Made by a program: the position numbers and the translations under genes
From: Alphaproteobacteria bacterium
GTDB lineage: Bacteria > Pseudomonadota > Alphaproteobacteria > Thalassobaculales > Thalassobaculaceae
Direction of reading: 5' to 3'
Length of the DNA: 60,525 nucleotides
NCBI GenBank assembly: GCA_013203465.1
Contig: JABMNR010000107.1
Span: 1-60,525 of the forward strand
In this document: positions 1 through 7,848 of the stretch, piece by piece
Layout: each line of letters opens with the position of its first letter
Position numbering within the stretch: position 1 is the first letter of the stretch
Notes under the pieces: generated by a model
What the model was told of the DNA's origin: nothing
Databases searched by the model: none
What the model saw: only the letters and a program-made list of their open reading frames with translations

Positions 1-528
1 GAGATGTACGACGCCATCGACAAGCTGCAGAAGCCGGTGATCGCCATGGTCAATGGCTTCGCGGTCGGCGGCGGCAACGTGCTGCAGGTGGTCTGCGACC
101 TGACCATCGCCAAGGAAAGTGCCGTGTTCCGCCAGGTCGGCCCGATGATGGGCAGCTTCGACGCCGGCTATGGCACCTGGTATCTGGAGGACGCCATCGG
201 CAAGAAGCGGGCGAAGGAGATGTGGTACAGCAATCGCAAGGTGTCCGCCGCCGAGGCGCTGGACTGGGGGTTGATCAACCGGGTGGTGCCCGACGACCGG
301 CTGCGCGACGAGACCCGGAAATGGGCGCTGGAAATCGCCGAGCGCGGACCGCTGGCGCTGGCCGGGATCAAGCACGCGTTCCTGGCACGGCACGGCGGGG
401 TCGGCGGGCTCGGCCGGATCAGCCATGACATGCTGCTGAAGCTGTATCTGAAGACCGACGAAGCCAAGGAGCTGTCGTCGGCGTTCGGCGAGCGGCGTAC
501 GCCCGATCCCGATAAATTCGGCCATTGA
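1..528 (+). CDS. MenB/BadI-type crotonase-fold acyl-CoA hydrolase or cyclase, 5' end outside window
   Basis: The frame is open from base 1, so the N-terminal third is missing and the internal ATG at 4 is not the start. The visible 175 residues hold crotonase-fold signatures: KPVIAMVNGFAVGGGN for the oxyanion-hole loop, then GSFDAGYG and KRAKEMWY. These are typical of the MenB/BadI branch rather than of simple hydratases. MenB makes the naphthoate ring and BadI hydrolytically opens 2-ketocyclohexanecarboxyl-CoA. The next genes encode a CoA ligase, hydratase, dehydrogenase and hydroxyacyl-CoA dehydrogenase, so a BadI-like ring-opening role fits better than menaquinone synthesis. This functional choice is inference. 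The gene ends 10 bases before the ligase start. Confidence 0.8.
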   Translation, partial: EMYDAIDKLQKPVIAMVNGFAVGGGNVLQVVCDLTIAKESAVFRQVGPMMGSFDAGYGTWYLEDAIGKKRAKEMWYSNRKVSAAEALDWGLINRVVPDDRLRDETRKWALEIAERGPLALAGIKHAFLARHGGVGGLGRISHDMLLKLYLKTDEAKELSSAFGERRTPDPDKFGH

Positions 529-538
529 GGCGGCACCG

Positions 539-2194
539 ATGAGCCGGCTTCTCACCCTGCACGACCCGGCCACCGCCAAGGGCTATTACGCCGCCAGGGT
601 GTGGCATGACGAGACGTTCTACGCGCTGCTGGCCAAGCACGCGGCGGCGCGGCCGGACGCCAAGGCGATCCGCGATTCCGCCCGTCACCTGAGCTGGGAT
701 GAGCTGAAGGGCTGGGTCGACGCCATCGCCGACGCGTTGCACGAGGCCGGGGTGCGGACCGGCGAGCGGGTGGCGCTGTGGGCGTCGAACCGGGTCGAGG
801 TGGCGGCGTGTTTCCTGGCGTGCTCGCGTCAGGGTTATGTCTGCAACCCGTCGCTGCACCGCAATTACACGGTCGAGGAAATCACCGGGCTGCTCGGCCG
901 GGTGCGGGCGACCGCCGCCATCGTGGAGCAGGGATGGGGGGTCGACACCGACCGGCACGATCCGTTCGGCCCGATCGGCGCGCTGCCCGCCATGCGCCGG
1001 GTGTTCCGGCTGCCGGCGGCGCGAACGCCGGGCGATCTGCCGCCGCTCGGTACGCCAGCGCGCCATCTCCGAGTGCCCGATCCGAACCCCGACACCGTGT
1101 GTTATCTCGCCTTCACCAGCGGCACCACCGGCCGGCCCAAGGGGGTGATGCACTCCGACAACTCGCTGCTGGCGAACTGCCGCGATCTGGTGGCCGACTG
1201 GAACCACGGGACCGACACGGTGCTGCTGACGCTCTCGCCGCTCAGCCACCACATCGCCTGGGTGGCGGTGGGCCAGTGGCTGGTGGCGGGGATGGAGCTG
1301 GTGATCGACGACCCAGCGCCGGGGCTTTCCCGGCTCGATTGGATCGTCGAGACCGGGGCGACCTATGTGATGGGGGTGCCGACCCACGCCATGGACATCC
1401 AGGCCGAACAGGCCACGCGCGGGTTGGCGCGTCTGGGATCGGTCGACCTGTTCTACATGGCCGGCGCGCCGATCCCGCCGGCGGTGGCGGAGCGGTTCGT
1501 CGCCCAGGGTATCCGGCCGCAGAACATCTATGGCATGACCGAGAACTCCAGCCATCAATACACCCACCCCGGCGACGACAAGGAGACGGTCTGCACCACC
1601 TGCGGCCGGGGCGGGCCCGCCTACACGGTGCGCATCTTCGATCAGGAGAACCCCGATCGTGAGGTGCCGGCCGGCACCGTCGGCCAGATCGGCGGCAAGG
1701 GGGCGGCGCTGATGCTGGGCTATTTCGACAACCAGGAAGCCACCGAGACCTCGTTCAACCGCGATGGCTGGTTCCTGTCCGGTGATCTCGGCGTGTTGGA
1801 CGCGCGGGGTAATCTCTCGATCGTCGGCCGGCTCAAGGACGTGGTGATCCGGGGTGGCCATAACATCTATCCGGCCCGGATTGAGGATCTGGCGGTGAAA
1901 CACCCGGCCGTCGCCAAGGCGGCGGCGTTCCCGGTACCGGACGAGCGGCTGGGCGAGAAGCTGTGCCTGGCGGTGTTGCCGGTGGCCGGCCGGGCGCCCG
2001 AGGTTGATGCGCTGTTGCGGCATCTGTTCGAGGTCGGGCTGTCGAAATACGACATGCCGGAGTACTTCCTGGTGATGGACAGCTTCCCGCTGACCCCCAG
2101 CGGCAAGATTTTGAAGCGTGAATTGGCGGCGTGGGCCAAGACCGGCCGCATCGCGCCCGAACCATGCCGGTTCGGCGCCCCCGAGACCACCTGA
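539..2194 (+). CDS. Acyl-CoA synthetase (AMP-forming), AliA/cyclohexanecarboxylate-CoA ligase-like
   Basis: This 551-residue protein belongs to the ANL superfamily, which activates a carboxylic acid through an acyl-adenylate to a CoA thioester. The P-loop-like motif FTSGTTGRPKGVMH lies near residues 196-209. The motif YGMTENSS lies near 338, WFLSGDLG near 411, and the C-terminal lysine motif PSGKILKREL near 520-529. Length is normal. It starts 10 bases after the MenB/BadI-like gene. Its stop codon lies directly against the AGGAGGG ribosome site of the next gene, so the two are probably translationally linked. Context suggests it feeds an alicyclic or branched acid into the operon. The substrate cannot be read from the sequence. 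Confidence 0.88.
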   Translation: MSRLLTLHDPATAKGYYAARVWHDETFYALLAKHAAARPDAKAIRDSARHLSWDELKGWVDAIADALHEAGVRTGERVALWASNRVEVAACFLACSRQGYVCNPSLHRNYTVEEITGLLGRVRATAAIVEQGWGVDTDRHDPFGPIGALPAMRRVFRLPAARTPGDLPPLGTPARHLRVPDPNPDTVCYLAFTSGTTGRPKGVMHSDNSLLANCRDLVADWNHGTDTVLLTLSPLSHHIAWVAVGQWLVAGMELVIDDPAPGLSRLDWIVETGATYVMGVPTHAMDIQAEQATRGLARLGSVDLFYMAGAPIPPAVAERFVAQGIRPQNIYGMTENSSHQYTHPGDDKETVCTTCGRGGPAYTVRIFDQENPDREVPAGTVGQIGGKGAALMLGYFDNQEATETSFNRDGWFLSGDLGVLDARGNLSIVGRLKDVVIRGGHNIYPARIEDLAVKHPAVAKAAAFPVPDERLGEKLCLAVLPVAGRAPEVDALLRHLFEVGLSKYDMPEYFLVMDSFPLTPSGKILKRELAAWAKTGRIAPEPCRFGAPETT

Positions 2195-2207
2195 GGAGGG
2201 CGACGGC

Positions 2208-2987
2208 ATGAGCGTCATATGGGATACACAAGACGGCATCGCCATCCTGACGATTGAACGACAGGACGCCTTGAATGCATTAAATTTCAATCTGATAAAC
2301 GATATTTCTCAGAAACTAGATGAGATATCGTCAACCAACGTACGCGGCCTGATCATCACCGGCGCGGGCGACAAGGCGTTCTGCGCCGGGGCCGACATCC
2401 CCGAGCTGATGGGCCGTGACATGATGGCCCAGAGGCGCGGCGCCGAGCTGGGACAGCGCACCTTCGCCCAGATCGCGGCGCTGAACATCCCCTCCGTCGC
2501 GCTGATCAACGGCTATGCCTTTGGCGGCGGGTTGGAGATAGCGCTGGCCTGCACGTTCCGGCTGGCCGTGCCGACCGCGAAGATGGGCCTGCCGGAGATC
2601 AAGCTGGGGTTGACCCCGGGCTATGGCGGCACCCAGCGGCTGCCGCGCCTGATCGGCGAGGGTCGGGCGCTGGACATGGTTCTGACCGGCCGCACGGTCG
2701 AGGCCGAGGAGGCGCTGGCTATCGGGCTGGTCAATCGGATCGTCGCGACCGGGGACGGCGCCGAGCCGATGGCCGAGGCCAAGGCGTTTCTCGGACAGGT
2801 CACCCGTTATGGCCTGCCGGCGATCGGTTTCGCCAAGGATGCCGTGACTCGGGCGCTTGATCTGCCGATCGATGAGGGGCTGAAGGTCGAGGCCGATCTG
2901 TCGACGCTCGCCTTTCAGACCGAGGACGCGGCGGAGGGTCTCGCCGCCTTCGTCGAGAAGCGCAAACCCGTCTTCAAGGACCGCTGA
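2208..2987 (+). CDS. Enoyl-CoA hydratase/isomerase
   Basis: The ATG at 2208 was chosen because AGGAGGG at 2194-2200 sits at good spacing and the protein then begins like the family (MSVIWDTQDG). The 259 residues carry GAGDKAFCAGADI near 52-64, NGYAFGGGLEIALAC near 97-111, and MGLPEIKLGLTPGYGGTQRL near 125-144. Both the first acidic residue (E in LPEI) and the GYGGTQRL loop of true hydratases are present. It should add water to a 2-enoyl-CoA made by the downstream acyl-CoA dehydrogenase. The cyclohex-1-ene-carboxyl-CoA hydratase BadK belongs to this family. Bases of about 2211-2340 are notably AT-rich for this operon, while the rest matches its neighbours. Confidence 0.88.
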   Translation: MSVIWDTQDGIAILTIERQDALNALNFNLINDISQKLDEISSTNVRGLIITGAGDKAFCAGADIPELMGRDMMAQRRGAELGQRTFAQIAALNIPSVALINGYAFGGGLEIALACTFRLAVPTAKMGLPEIKLGLTPGYGGTQRLPRLIGEGRALDMVLTGRTVEAEEALAIGLVNRIVATGDGAEPMAEAKAFLGQVTRYGLPAIGFAKDAVTRALDLPIDEGLKVEADLSTLAFQTEDAAEGLAAFVEKRKPVFKDR

Positions 2988-2989
2988 CC

Positions 2990-4162
2990 ATGACCACCGT
3001 GCTCGACCGTCTGGACGCGGAGCTGGACCTGCCCGAGGACGAGGCCATGGTGCTGGAGCAGGTGCGCGTCCTGGCCCGCGACAAGATCGCCCCGCGCGCC
3101 GCCGATTACGACGCCTCCGGCGAGTATCCGGCCGACAACATCGCCGATATGAACGCGCTCGGCATGAACGCCATGTTCGTGCCCGAGGCCTATGGCGGCA
3201 TCGGCTTGAGCTATTCGGTCTACCTCGCCTGCGTGCGGGAGATTTCCAAGGCCTGCGCGTCGACCGGGATCATCTGGGCGACCAATTTCCACGGCATGAA
3301 ACCGGTGATGGATTTCGGCACCGAGCAACAGAAGCGGCGCATCCTGCCGACCATCGCCGAGGGCGGGCTGGGCGCGTTGTGCATCACCGAGCCGACCGCC
3401 GGCTCCGACGCCACCGGCATGAAGACCCGGTTCACCCCGGCGGACAATGCCGAGGTCGTGGTTCAGGGCGGGAAGATCTTCATCTCCAACGGCAACGTGG
3501 CCGACCATCTGCTGGTGTTCGGCAAGTGGAGCGAGATCGACGATCCCAAGGGCGCGATCACCGCCCTGGTGGTGGATAAGGACACGCCGGGCCTGGGTAT
3601 CCTGCGCAAGGAAGACAAGATGGGCCACCGCGCCGCCCCCACGGTGGCGCTGTCGTTCGAGGAGATGCGGGTGCCGCGCGCGAACGTGCTTGGCGAACCG
3701 GGGGAAGGGCTGAAGATTCTACTCGCCTCGCTGAATAAATCGCGGCCCAGCGTGGCGGCGCATGCGCTCGGCATTGCCCGGGCGGCGTTCGAGGACGCGG
3801 TCGACTACATCAACGGCCGCGAGCAATCCGGCCGCCGCATCGTCGAGTTCCAGGGCATCCAGTTCACCCTGGCCGATCTGGCGACCGATCTGGCGATGTG
3901 CGAGGCGTGGCTGTGGCGAGTCGGGCGCATGGTCGACGGCGGTGCCACCGATTTCGGCATCGAGGCGTCGATGCTGAAGATGCGCGGCTCCGATCTGGCC
4001 ATGCGCATCGCCGACGAGGCGGTACAGTTGCACGGCGGCTACGGCTATTGCCGCGATTACCGGGTCGAACGGCTGATGCGGGACGCCAAGATCACCCAGA
4101 TATGGGAAGGCACCAACCAAATCCACCGCCAGCTGATCGGCCGGCATTTCGCCCGTAAGTAA
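2990..4162 (+). CDS. Acyl-CoA dehydrogenase
   Basis: This 390-residue FAD enzyme starts two bases after the hydratase stop. It shows CITEPTAGSD near residue 130 and FISNGNVADH near 165, the usual flavin and acyl contact segments. The catalytic base is Glu373 in IWEGTNQIHRQLIGR, the position used by short- and medium-chain dehydrogenases. It should oxidise an acyl-CoA to the 2-enoyl-CoA and pass electrons to ETF. Neighbouring hydratase and hydroxyacyl-CoA dehydrogenase genes make one beta-oxidation turn. AliB, which desaturates cyclohexanecarboxyl-CoA, is a plausible relative, but substrate preference is inference. Confidence 0.92.
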   Translation: MTTVLDRLDAELDLPEDEAMVLEQVRVLARDKIAPRAADYDASGEYPADNIADMNALGMNAMFVPEAYGGIGLSYSVYLACVREISKACASTGIIWATNFHGMKPVMDFGTEQQKRRILPTIAEGGLGALCITEPTAGSDATGMKTRFTPADNAEVVVQGGKIFISNGNVADHLLVFGKWSEIDDPKGAITALVVDKDTPGLGILRKEDKMGHRAAPTVALSFEEMRVPRANVLGEPGEGLKILLASLNKSRPSVAAHALGIARAAFEDAVDYINGREQSGRRIVEFQGIQFTLADLATDLAMCEAWLWRVGRMVDGGATDFGIEASMLKMRGSDLAMRIADEAVQLHGGYGYCRDYRVERLMRDAKITQIWEGTNQIHRQLIGRHFARK

Positions 4163-4171
4163 GAGGAATCC

Positions 4172-5047
4172 ATGACCGAGATCCGAACCGTCGGCGTCTG
4201 CGGCGCCGGAACCATGGGGGCGGGCATCGCCATCGTGGCGGCCCGCGCCGGCTACGCCGTGGTGCTGTACGACACCAACGCCGACAGCCTGGAGCGCGCG
4301 GCCACCCAGACCGAGGGGTTCTTCGCCAAATCGGTCGAGCGCGGCAAGATGACCGAGGCGGATCGCGACGCCGCCTTGGCGGCCTACACCCGCACCACAA
4401 AGTTGGACGATTTGGCGGCCTGCGATGCGGTGATCGAGGCGGTGTTCGAGAACCTGGAGGTCAAGCGCGGCTTGCTCGCCGCGTTGCACAAGGTTTGCCC
4501 CGAGCACACGATTTTCGCGTCCAACACCTCGACCCTGTCGATCACCGAGATCGCTGGCGGCTGCGGCCGCGAGGACCGGGTGGTCGGCATGCATTTCTGC
4601 CTGCCGGCGCAGCTGATGAAGCTGGTGGAGATGTCGTCGGGGCTGAATACCTCGGAGGCGGTGTTCGCCGCCGCCTGGGCGTTCTGCGAGGCGCTGGGCC
4701 AGCGGCCGGTCAAGACCAAGGACGCGCCGGGCTTCATCCTGAACTATTTCCTGGTGCCGTTTAACAACGACGTCATCCGGCTGATTGAGGCGGGCGTGGC
4801 CGAACCGGCCGACATCGACAAGGCGATCAAGGTCGGCATGGGCTACAAGATGGGGCCGTGCGAGCTGTTGGATCTGGTCGGGCTCGATACCCAGGTGCTG
4901 CTGTGCGAGGCGTTCCATGGCGTGACCAGCGATCCGCGCTGCGCCGCTCCGCCGCTGTTGAAGCGCATGGTCGCGGCCGGCCATCTGGGCCGCAAGTCGG
5001 GCCGTGGGTTTTTCACCTACGACCGTAACGCGATGTACGGAGCCTAA
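4172..5047 (+). CDS. 3-hydroxyacyl-CoA dehydrogenase, N-terminal two-domain half
   Basis: This 291-residue NAD enzyme opens with the Rossmann motif GVCGAGTMGAGIA. It carries FENLEVKRGLL near 95 and the catalytic-His segment GMHFCLPAQLMKLVEM near 145. It ends with the alpha-helical 3HCDH domain motif KMGPCELLDLVGLD and a typical GRKSGRGFFTY end. AAGAGGA precedes the ATG. Family enzymes oxidise L-3-hydroxyacyl-CoA to 3-ketoacyl-CoA. The next gene lies in the same reading frame one codon beyond the TAA and encodes what looks like the second half of the roughly 500-residue PaaH-type protein. The two genes together therefore resemble one split enzyme. Confidence 0.92.
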   Translation: MTEIRTVGVCGAGTMGAGIAIVAARAGYAVVLYDTNADSLERAATQTEGFFAKSVERGKMTEADRDAALAAYTRTTKLDDLAACDAVIEAVFENLEVKRGLLAALHKVCPEHTIFASNTSTLSITEIAGGCGREDRVVGMHFCLPAQLMKLVEMSSGLNTSEAVFAAAWAFCEALGQRPVKTKDAPGFILNYFLVPFNNDVIRLIEAGVAEPADIDKAIKVGMGYKMGPCELLDLVGLDTQVLLCEAFHGVTSDPRCAAPPLLKRMVAAGHLGRKSGRGFFTYDRNAMYGA

Positions 5048-5050
5048 GCC

Positions 5051-5704
5051 ATGCCGAGCTATTCGATTGTCGATACCGGCAACAGCCGGTCGTTTCCCGT
5101 GGATCATCCGTTCCTGGCCGGGGCCGAGGACGGCGGCGCGGTGCTGGTCTATCTCGGCATCGGCGCCGGTGACGCGTGGCGGGCCGATGGCTCGAAGACC
5201 GCCATTCTGGTCGAGCTGGGCACCGGTTGCCTGGGCGCGGTAACCGGCGAGAGCCGAGGCGAGGAAGGCTCGAATACCCTGGGGTTCGCACGGTTCCGGG
5301 TGGGCGATGGCGCGCCGTCCGATCTGGTCGAGCTGGTGCGTCAGCCGCACAGCGATGCCGCCGCGATCGCGGCGGCGACCCTGATGCTGGAAGGTGCGGG
5401 GCTGGAGGTCTCACTCTGCACCGACGCCGCCGGCCGCATTCTCGACCGGTTGCTGCGGCCGTATTTCAACGAGGCGCTGGCCAAGCTGGACGAAGGATTG
5501 GCGACCGCCGACGACATGGACCTGACGCTCAAGCTCGGGCTTGGCTATCCCGAGGGGCCGATCGAGCTGTTGGAGCGTACCGGCTTGCACCACCACCACG
5601 ACGTGACCAAGGCGCTGTTCGAGACATATGGCACCCGGCACTACGCTCCGGCCCGCCGGGCGGTGGTGGCCAAGCAACGGGCCGCGCGCGGGTCCGGCAC
5701 ATGA
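5051..5704 (+). CDS. Stand-alone 3HCDH C-terminal-domain protein (second half of a PaaH-type dehydrogenase)
   Basis: This 217-residue protein has no GxGxxG nucleotide motif. Its second half, from about residue 125, matches the helical 3HCDH domain: RILDRLLRPYFNEALAKL, then LGLGYPEGPIELLERTGL. The first half could be the degenerate Rossmann-like domain found in the same place in full-length PaaH-type enzymes. GGAG at 5039-5042 lies 8 bases before the ATG, so independent initiation is credible. Frame and spacing (GCC TAA GCC ATG) show that it would fuse to the preceding gene if the TAA were read through, giving about 510 residues. It probably forms a heteromer with that partner. Direct catalysis alone is unlikely. 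Confidence 0.75.
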   Translation: MPSYSIVDTGNSRSFPVDHPFLAGAEDGGAVLVYLGIGAGDAWRADGSKTAILVELGTGCLGAVTGESRGEEGSNTLGFARFRVGDGAPSDLVELVRQPHSDAAAIAAATLMLEGAGLEVSLCTDAAGRILDRLLRPYFNEALAKLDEGLATADDMDLTLKLGLGYPEGPIELLERTGLHHHHDVTKALFETYGTRHYAPARRAVVAKQRAARGSGT

Positions 5705-6831
5705 CGGCACCGCGCAAGCCGCTGAAAGGCGTGCGGGTGCTCGATTTCTCCACCCTGCTGCCGGGACCGATGGCGACGCTGATCCTGGCCGAGGCCGGGG
5801 CCGAGGTGATCAAGGTCGAGCGGCCGGGCAGCGGCGAGGACATGCGCCACTACCCGCCGATGGTGACCGAGGATGCCGGCACCAATTTCGCGCTGTTGAA
5901 CCGGGGCAAGCGGTCGCTGGCGCTCGACCTCAAGGACCCGGCGGCGATCGCCCGCGTCAAGGCGCTGGTGGCCGAGGCCCAGGTGGTGGTCGAGCAATTC
6001 CGCCCCGGTGTGATGGACCGGTTGGGCCTGGGCTACGAGGCGCTGAAGGCGATCAACCCGGCGCTGGTCTACTGCTCGATCTCCGGCTTCGGTGCCACCG
6101 GGCCCAAGGCGCTGCTCGCGGCCCATGACCTGAACTACATGGCCGAGACCGGCATTCTCAACCTCGGCGCCGACAGCCAGGGCCAGCCGGTGCTGCCGCC
6201 GGTGCTGGTCGCCGACATCGGCGCCGGCACCATGCCGGCGGTGATCTCCATCCTGCTGGCGTTGCGCGAGGCTGAGCAGACCGGCCAAGGCGCCTATCTC
6301 GATGTGGCCATGGCCGACAACCTGTTCGCCTGGGGCTATTGGGCGTTGGGCGCGCGGGCGGCGGGCAGGCCGGACCCGGTGCCCGGCGGCGAGTTGGTCA
6401 CCGGCGGCTCGCCCCGGTATCAGGTTTACCGCTGCGCCGATGGCCGCTGGCTCGCCTGCGCGCCGCTGGAGTCCAAGTTCTGGGCCAATTTCTGCGCCGT
6501 GATCGACCTGCCGCAGGCGCTGCGCGACGACGCCCATGACCCCGCCGCGACCATGGCGGCGGTGCGGGAGATCGTCGCCTCGAAGCCGAGTGCCGCGTGG
6601 CTGTCGGCGTTCGACGGCGTGGACGCCTGTGTCACCCTGGTGAAGTCGTTGGGCGAGGCGGCGGCGGACCCGCATTTCCAACAGCGCGGCCTGTTCCGGG
6701 GCCGCCTGCCGGCCGGTGACGTCCCGTTGCCGCCGCTGCCGCCGCCGATTGCGCCGATCTACCGCGATCCGGATGGCGGCCAGAGCTTTCCCGCCCTTGG
6801 TGAGGCGAACGACGTCTACGGGGAGGGCTGA
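5701..6831 (+). CDS. CaiB/BaiF family protein, alpha-methylacyl-CoA racemase-like
   Basis: The ATG at 5701 overlaps the upstream stop as ATGA, giving 376 residues. The start MTAPRKPLKGVRVLDFSTLL and the motifs LILAEAGAEVIKVERPG and LNRGKRSLALDLK are typical of the family. AHDLNYMAETG near residues 140-150 matches the GHDINY loop holding catalytic His in alpha-methylacyl-CoA racemases. VADIG near 170 supplies the conserved Asp and APLESKFW near 256 the conserved Glu. Racemase activity on 2-methyl-branched acyl-CoA is therefore more likely than CoA transfer, though both occur in this fold. Such an enzyme would give the dehydrogenase of this operon the correct stereoisomer. Confidence 0.82.
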   Translation: MTAPRKPLKGVRVLDFSTLLPGPMATLILAEAGAEVIKVERPGSGEDMRHYPPMVTEDAGTNFALLNRGKRSLALDLKDPAAIARVKALVAEAQVVVEQFRPGVMDRLGLGYEALKAINPALVYCSISGFGATGPKALLAAHDLNYMAETGILNLGADSQGQPVLPPVLVADIGAGTMPAVISILLALREAEQTGQGAYLDVAMADNLFAWGYWALGARAAGRPDPVPGGELVTGGSPRYQVYRCADGRWLACAPLESKFWANFCAVIDLPQALRDDAHDPAATMAAVREIVASKPSAAWLSAFDGVDACVTLVKSLGEAAADPHFQQRGLFRGRLPAGDVPLPPLPPPIAPIYRDPDGGQSFPALGEANDVYGEG

Positions 6832-6832
6832 G

Positions 6833-7819
6833 ATGCGGGCGATGGTGATGCAGGCGTTCGGGGCGCCCGAGACCGCCGTGCTGCGTGAGCTGCCGATGCC
6901 GATCCCCGGCCCCGGCGAGGTGTTGGTGCGGACCCGCGCCGCCGGGGTGAACTACCCGGACCTGCTGGTGGTCGAGGGCAAATATCAGCACAAGCCGCCG
7001 CTGCCGTTCACCCCGGGCAAGGAGCTGGCGGGCGAGGTGGCGGCGCTGGGCGAGGGGGTGACGGCCCTCGCGGTCGGCGACCGGGTCATGGTGCAGGTCG
7101 AATACGGCGCCTTCGCCGAGGCGGTGATCGCCCGGCCGGAGCAGTGCTTCCGGCTGCCCGACGCCATGCCCTACGCCGACGCCGCGGCCATGGGGCTGGT
7201 GTATCAGACCGCGTGGTTCGCGTTGATCGACCGGGCGCGGCTCCAGGCGGGGGAGACAGTGCTGGTCAATGGCGCCACCGGCGGGGTCGGGCTGGCGGCG
7301 ATCCAACTGGTCAAGGCGCTGGGCGGGGCCGCGCTCGCCGGCGTCACCACCATGGCCAAGGCCGATGCCGCGCGTAAGGCCGGCGCCGATCAGGTGATTG
7401 ACCTCTCGGGTGACGATCTGCGTAACAGCTTGCGCGATCAGGTATACGCCGTGACCGAGGGCCGAGGCGTGGATGTCTGCATCGATCCGCTCGGTGGCGA
7501 TCCGTTCGACGCGGCGATGCGGGCGCTGGCTTGGCGCGGCCGCATGGTGGTGGTCGGCTTCGCCGCCGGGCGCATCCCGGTGATCAAGGCAAACTACCTG
7601 CTGGTCAAGAACATCGAGGTCTCCGGGCTGCAATGGTCCGACTACCGCGACCGCACGCCCGGGCGCATGGCCGAGGCCCAGGCCGCGATCTTCCGGCTCT
7701 ATGGCGAGGGCAAACTCTCCGCCAACGTGACCGAGCGCTTCCCGCTGGACCGCATGGCCGAGGCGCTGGCGGTGATCCGCGACCGTAAGGTGGTCGGCAA
7801 GGTGGTGCTGGAGGTTTAA
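6833..7819 (+). CDS. Zinc-independent MDR oxidoreductase (NADPH:quinone reductase-like)
   Basis: The start ATG 6833 is one base after the racemase-like stop, and GGGAGGG lies just upstream. The 328-residue protein opens with an MDR catalytic domain (PGPGEVLVRTRAAGVNYPDLL) and has the nucleotide fold with VLVNGATGGVGLAAIQL near residue 143. Structural-zinc cysteines are absent, which places it with quinone oxidoreductases, enoyl reductases and acryloyl-CoA reductase-like enzymes. It is the last gene of the CoA operon. A role in reducing an enoyl-CoA or quinone-like intermediate is possible but unproven. Confidence 0.85.
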   Translation: MRAMVMQAFGAPETAVLRELPMPIPGPGEVLVRTRAAGVNYPDLLVVEGKYQHKPPLPFTPGKELAGEVAALGEGVTALAVGDRVMVQVEYGAFAEAVIARPEQCFRLPDAMPYADAAAMGLVYQTAWFALIDRARLQAGETVLVNGATGGVGLAAIQLVKALGGAALAGVTTMAKADAARKAGADQVIDLSGDDLRNSLRDQVYAVTEGRGVDVCIDPLGGDPFDAAMRALAWRGRMVVVGFAAGRIPVIKANYLLVKNIEVSGLQWSDYRDRTPGRMAEAQAAIFRLYGEGKLSANVTERFPLDRMAEALAVIRDRKVVGKVVLEV

Positions 7820-7848
7820 GAGGTCAATGATCGTACGGCGGCGATCGC

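Noticed and set aside
419-2290. 623-codon open frame on the minus strand across the ligase gene
   Set aside because: It is the antisense shadow of a clear ligase and hydratase in GC-rich DNA, and its translation is rich in Arg, His, Gly and Pro with no domain.
3719-5350. 543-codon minus-strand frame over the dehydrogenase genes
   Set aside because: Same antisense effect. The plus-strand proteins have complete family motifs.
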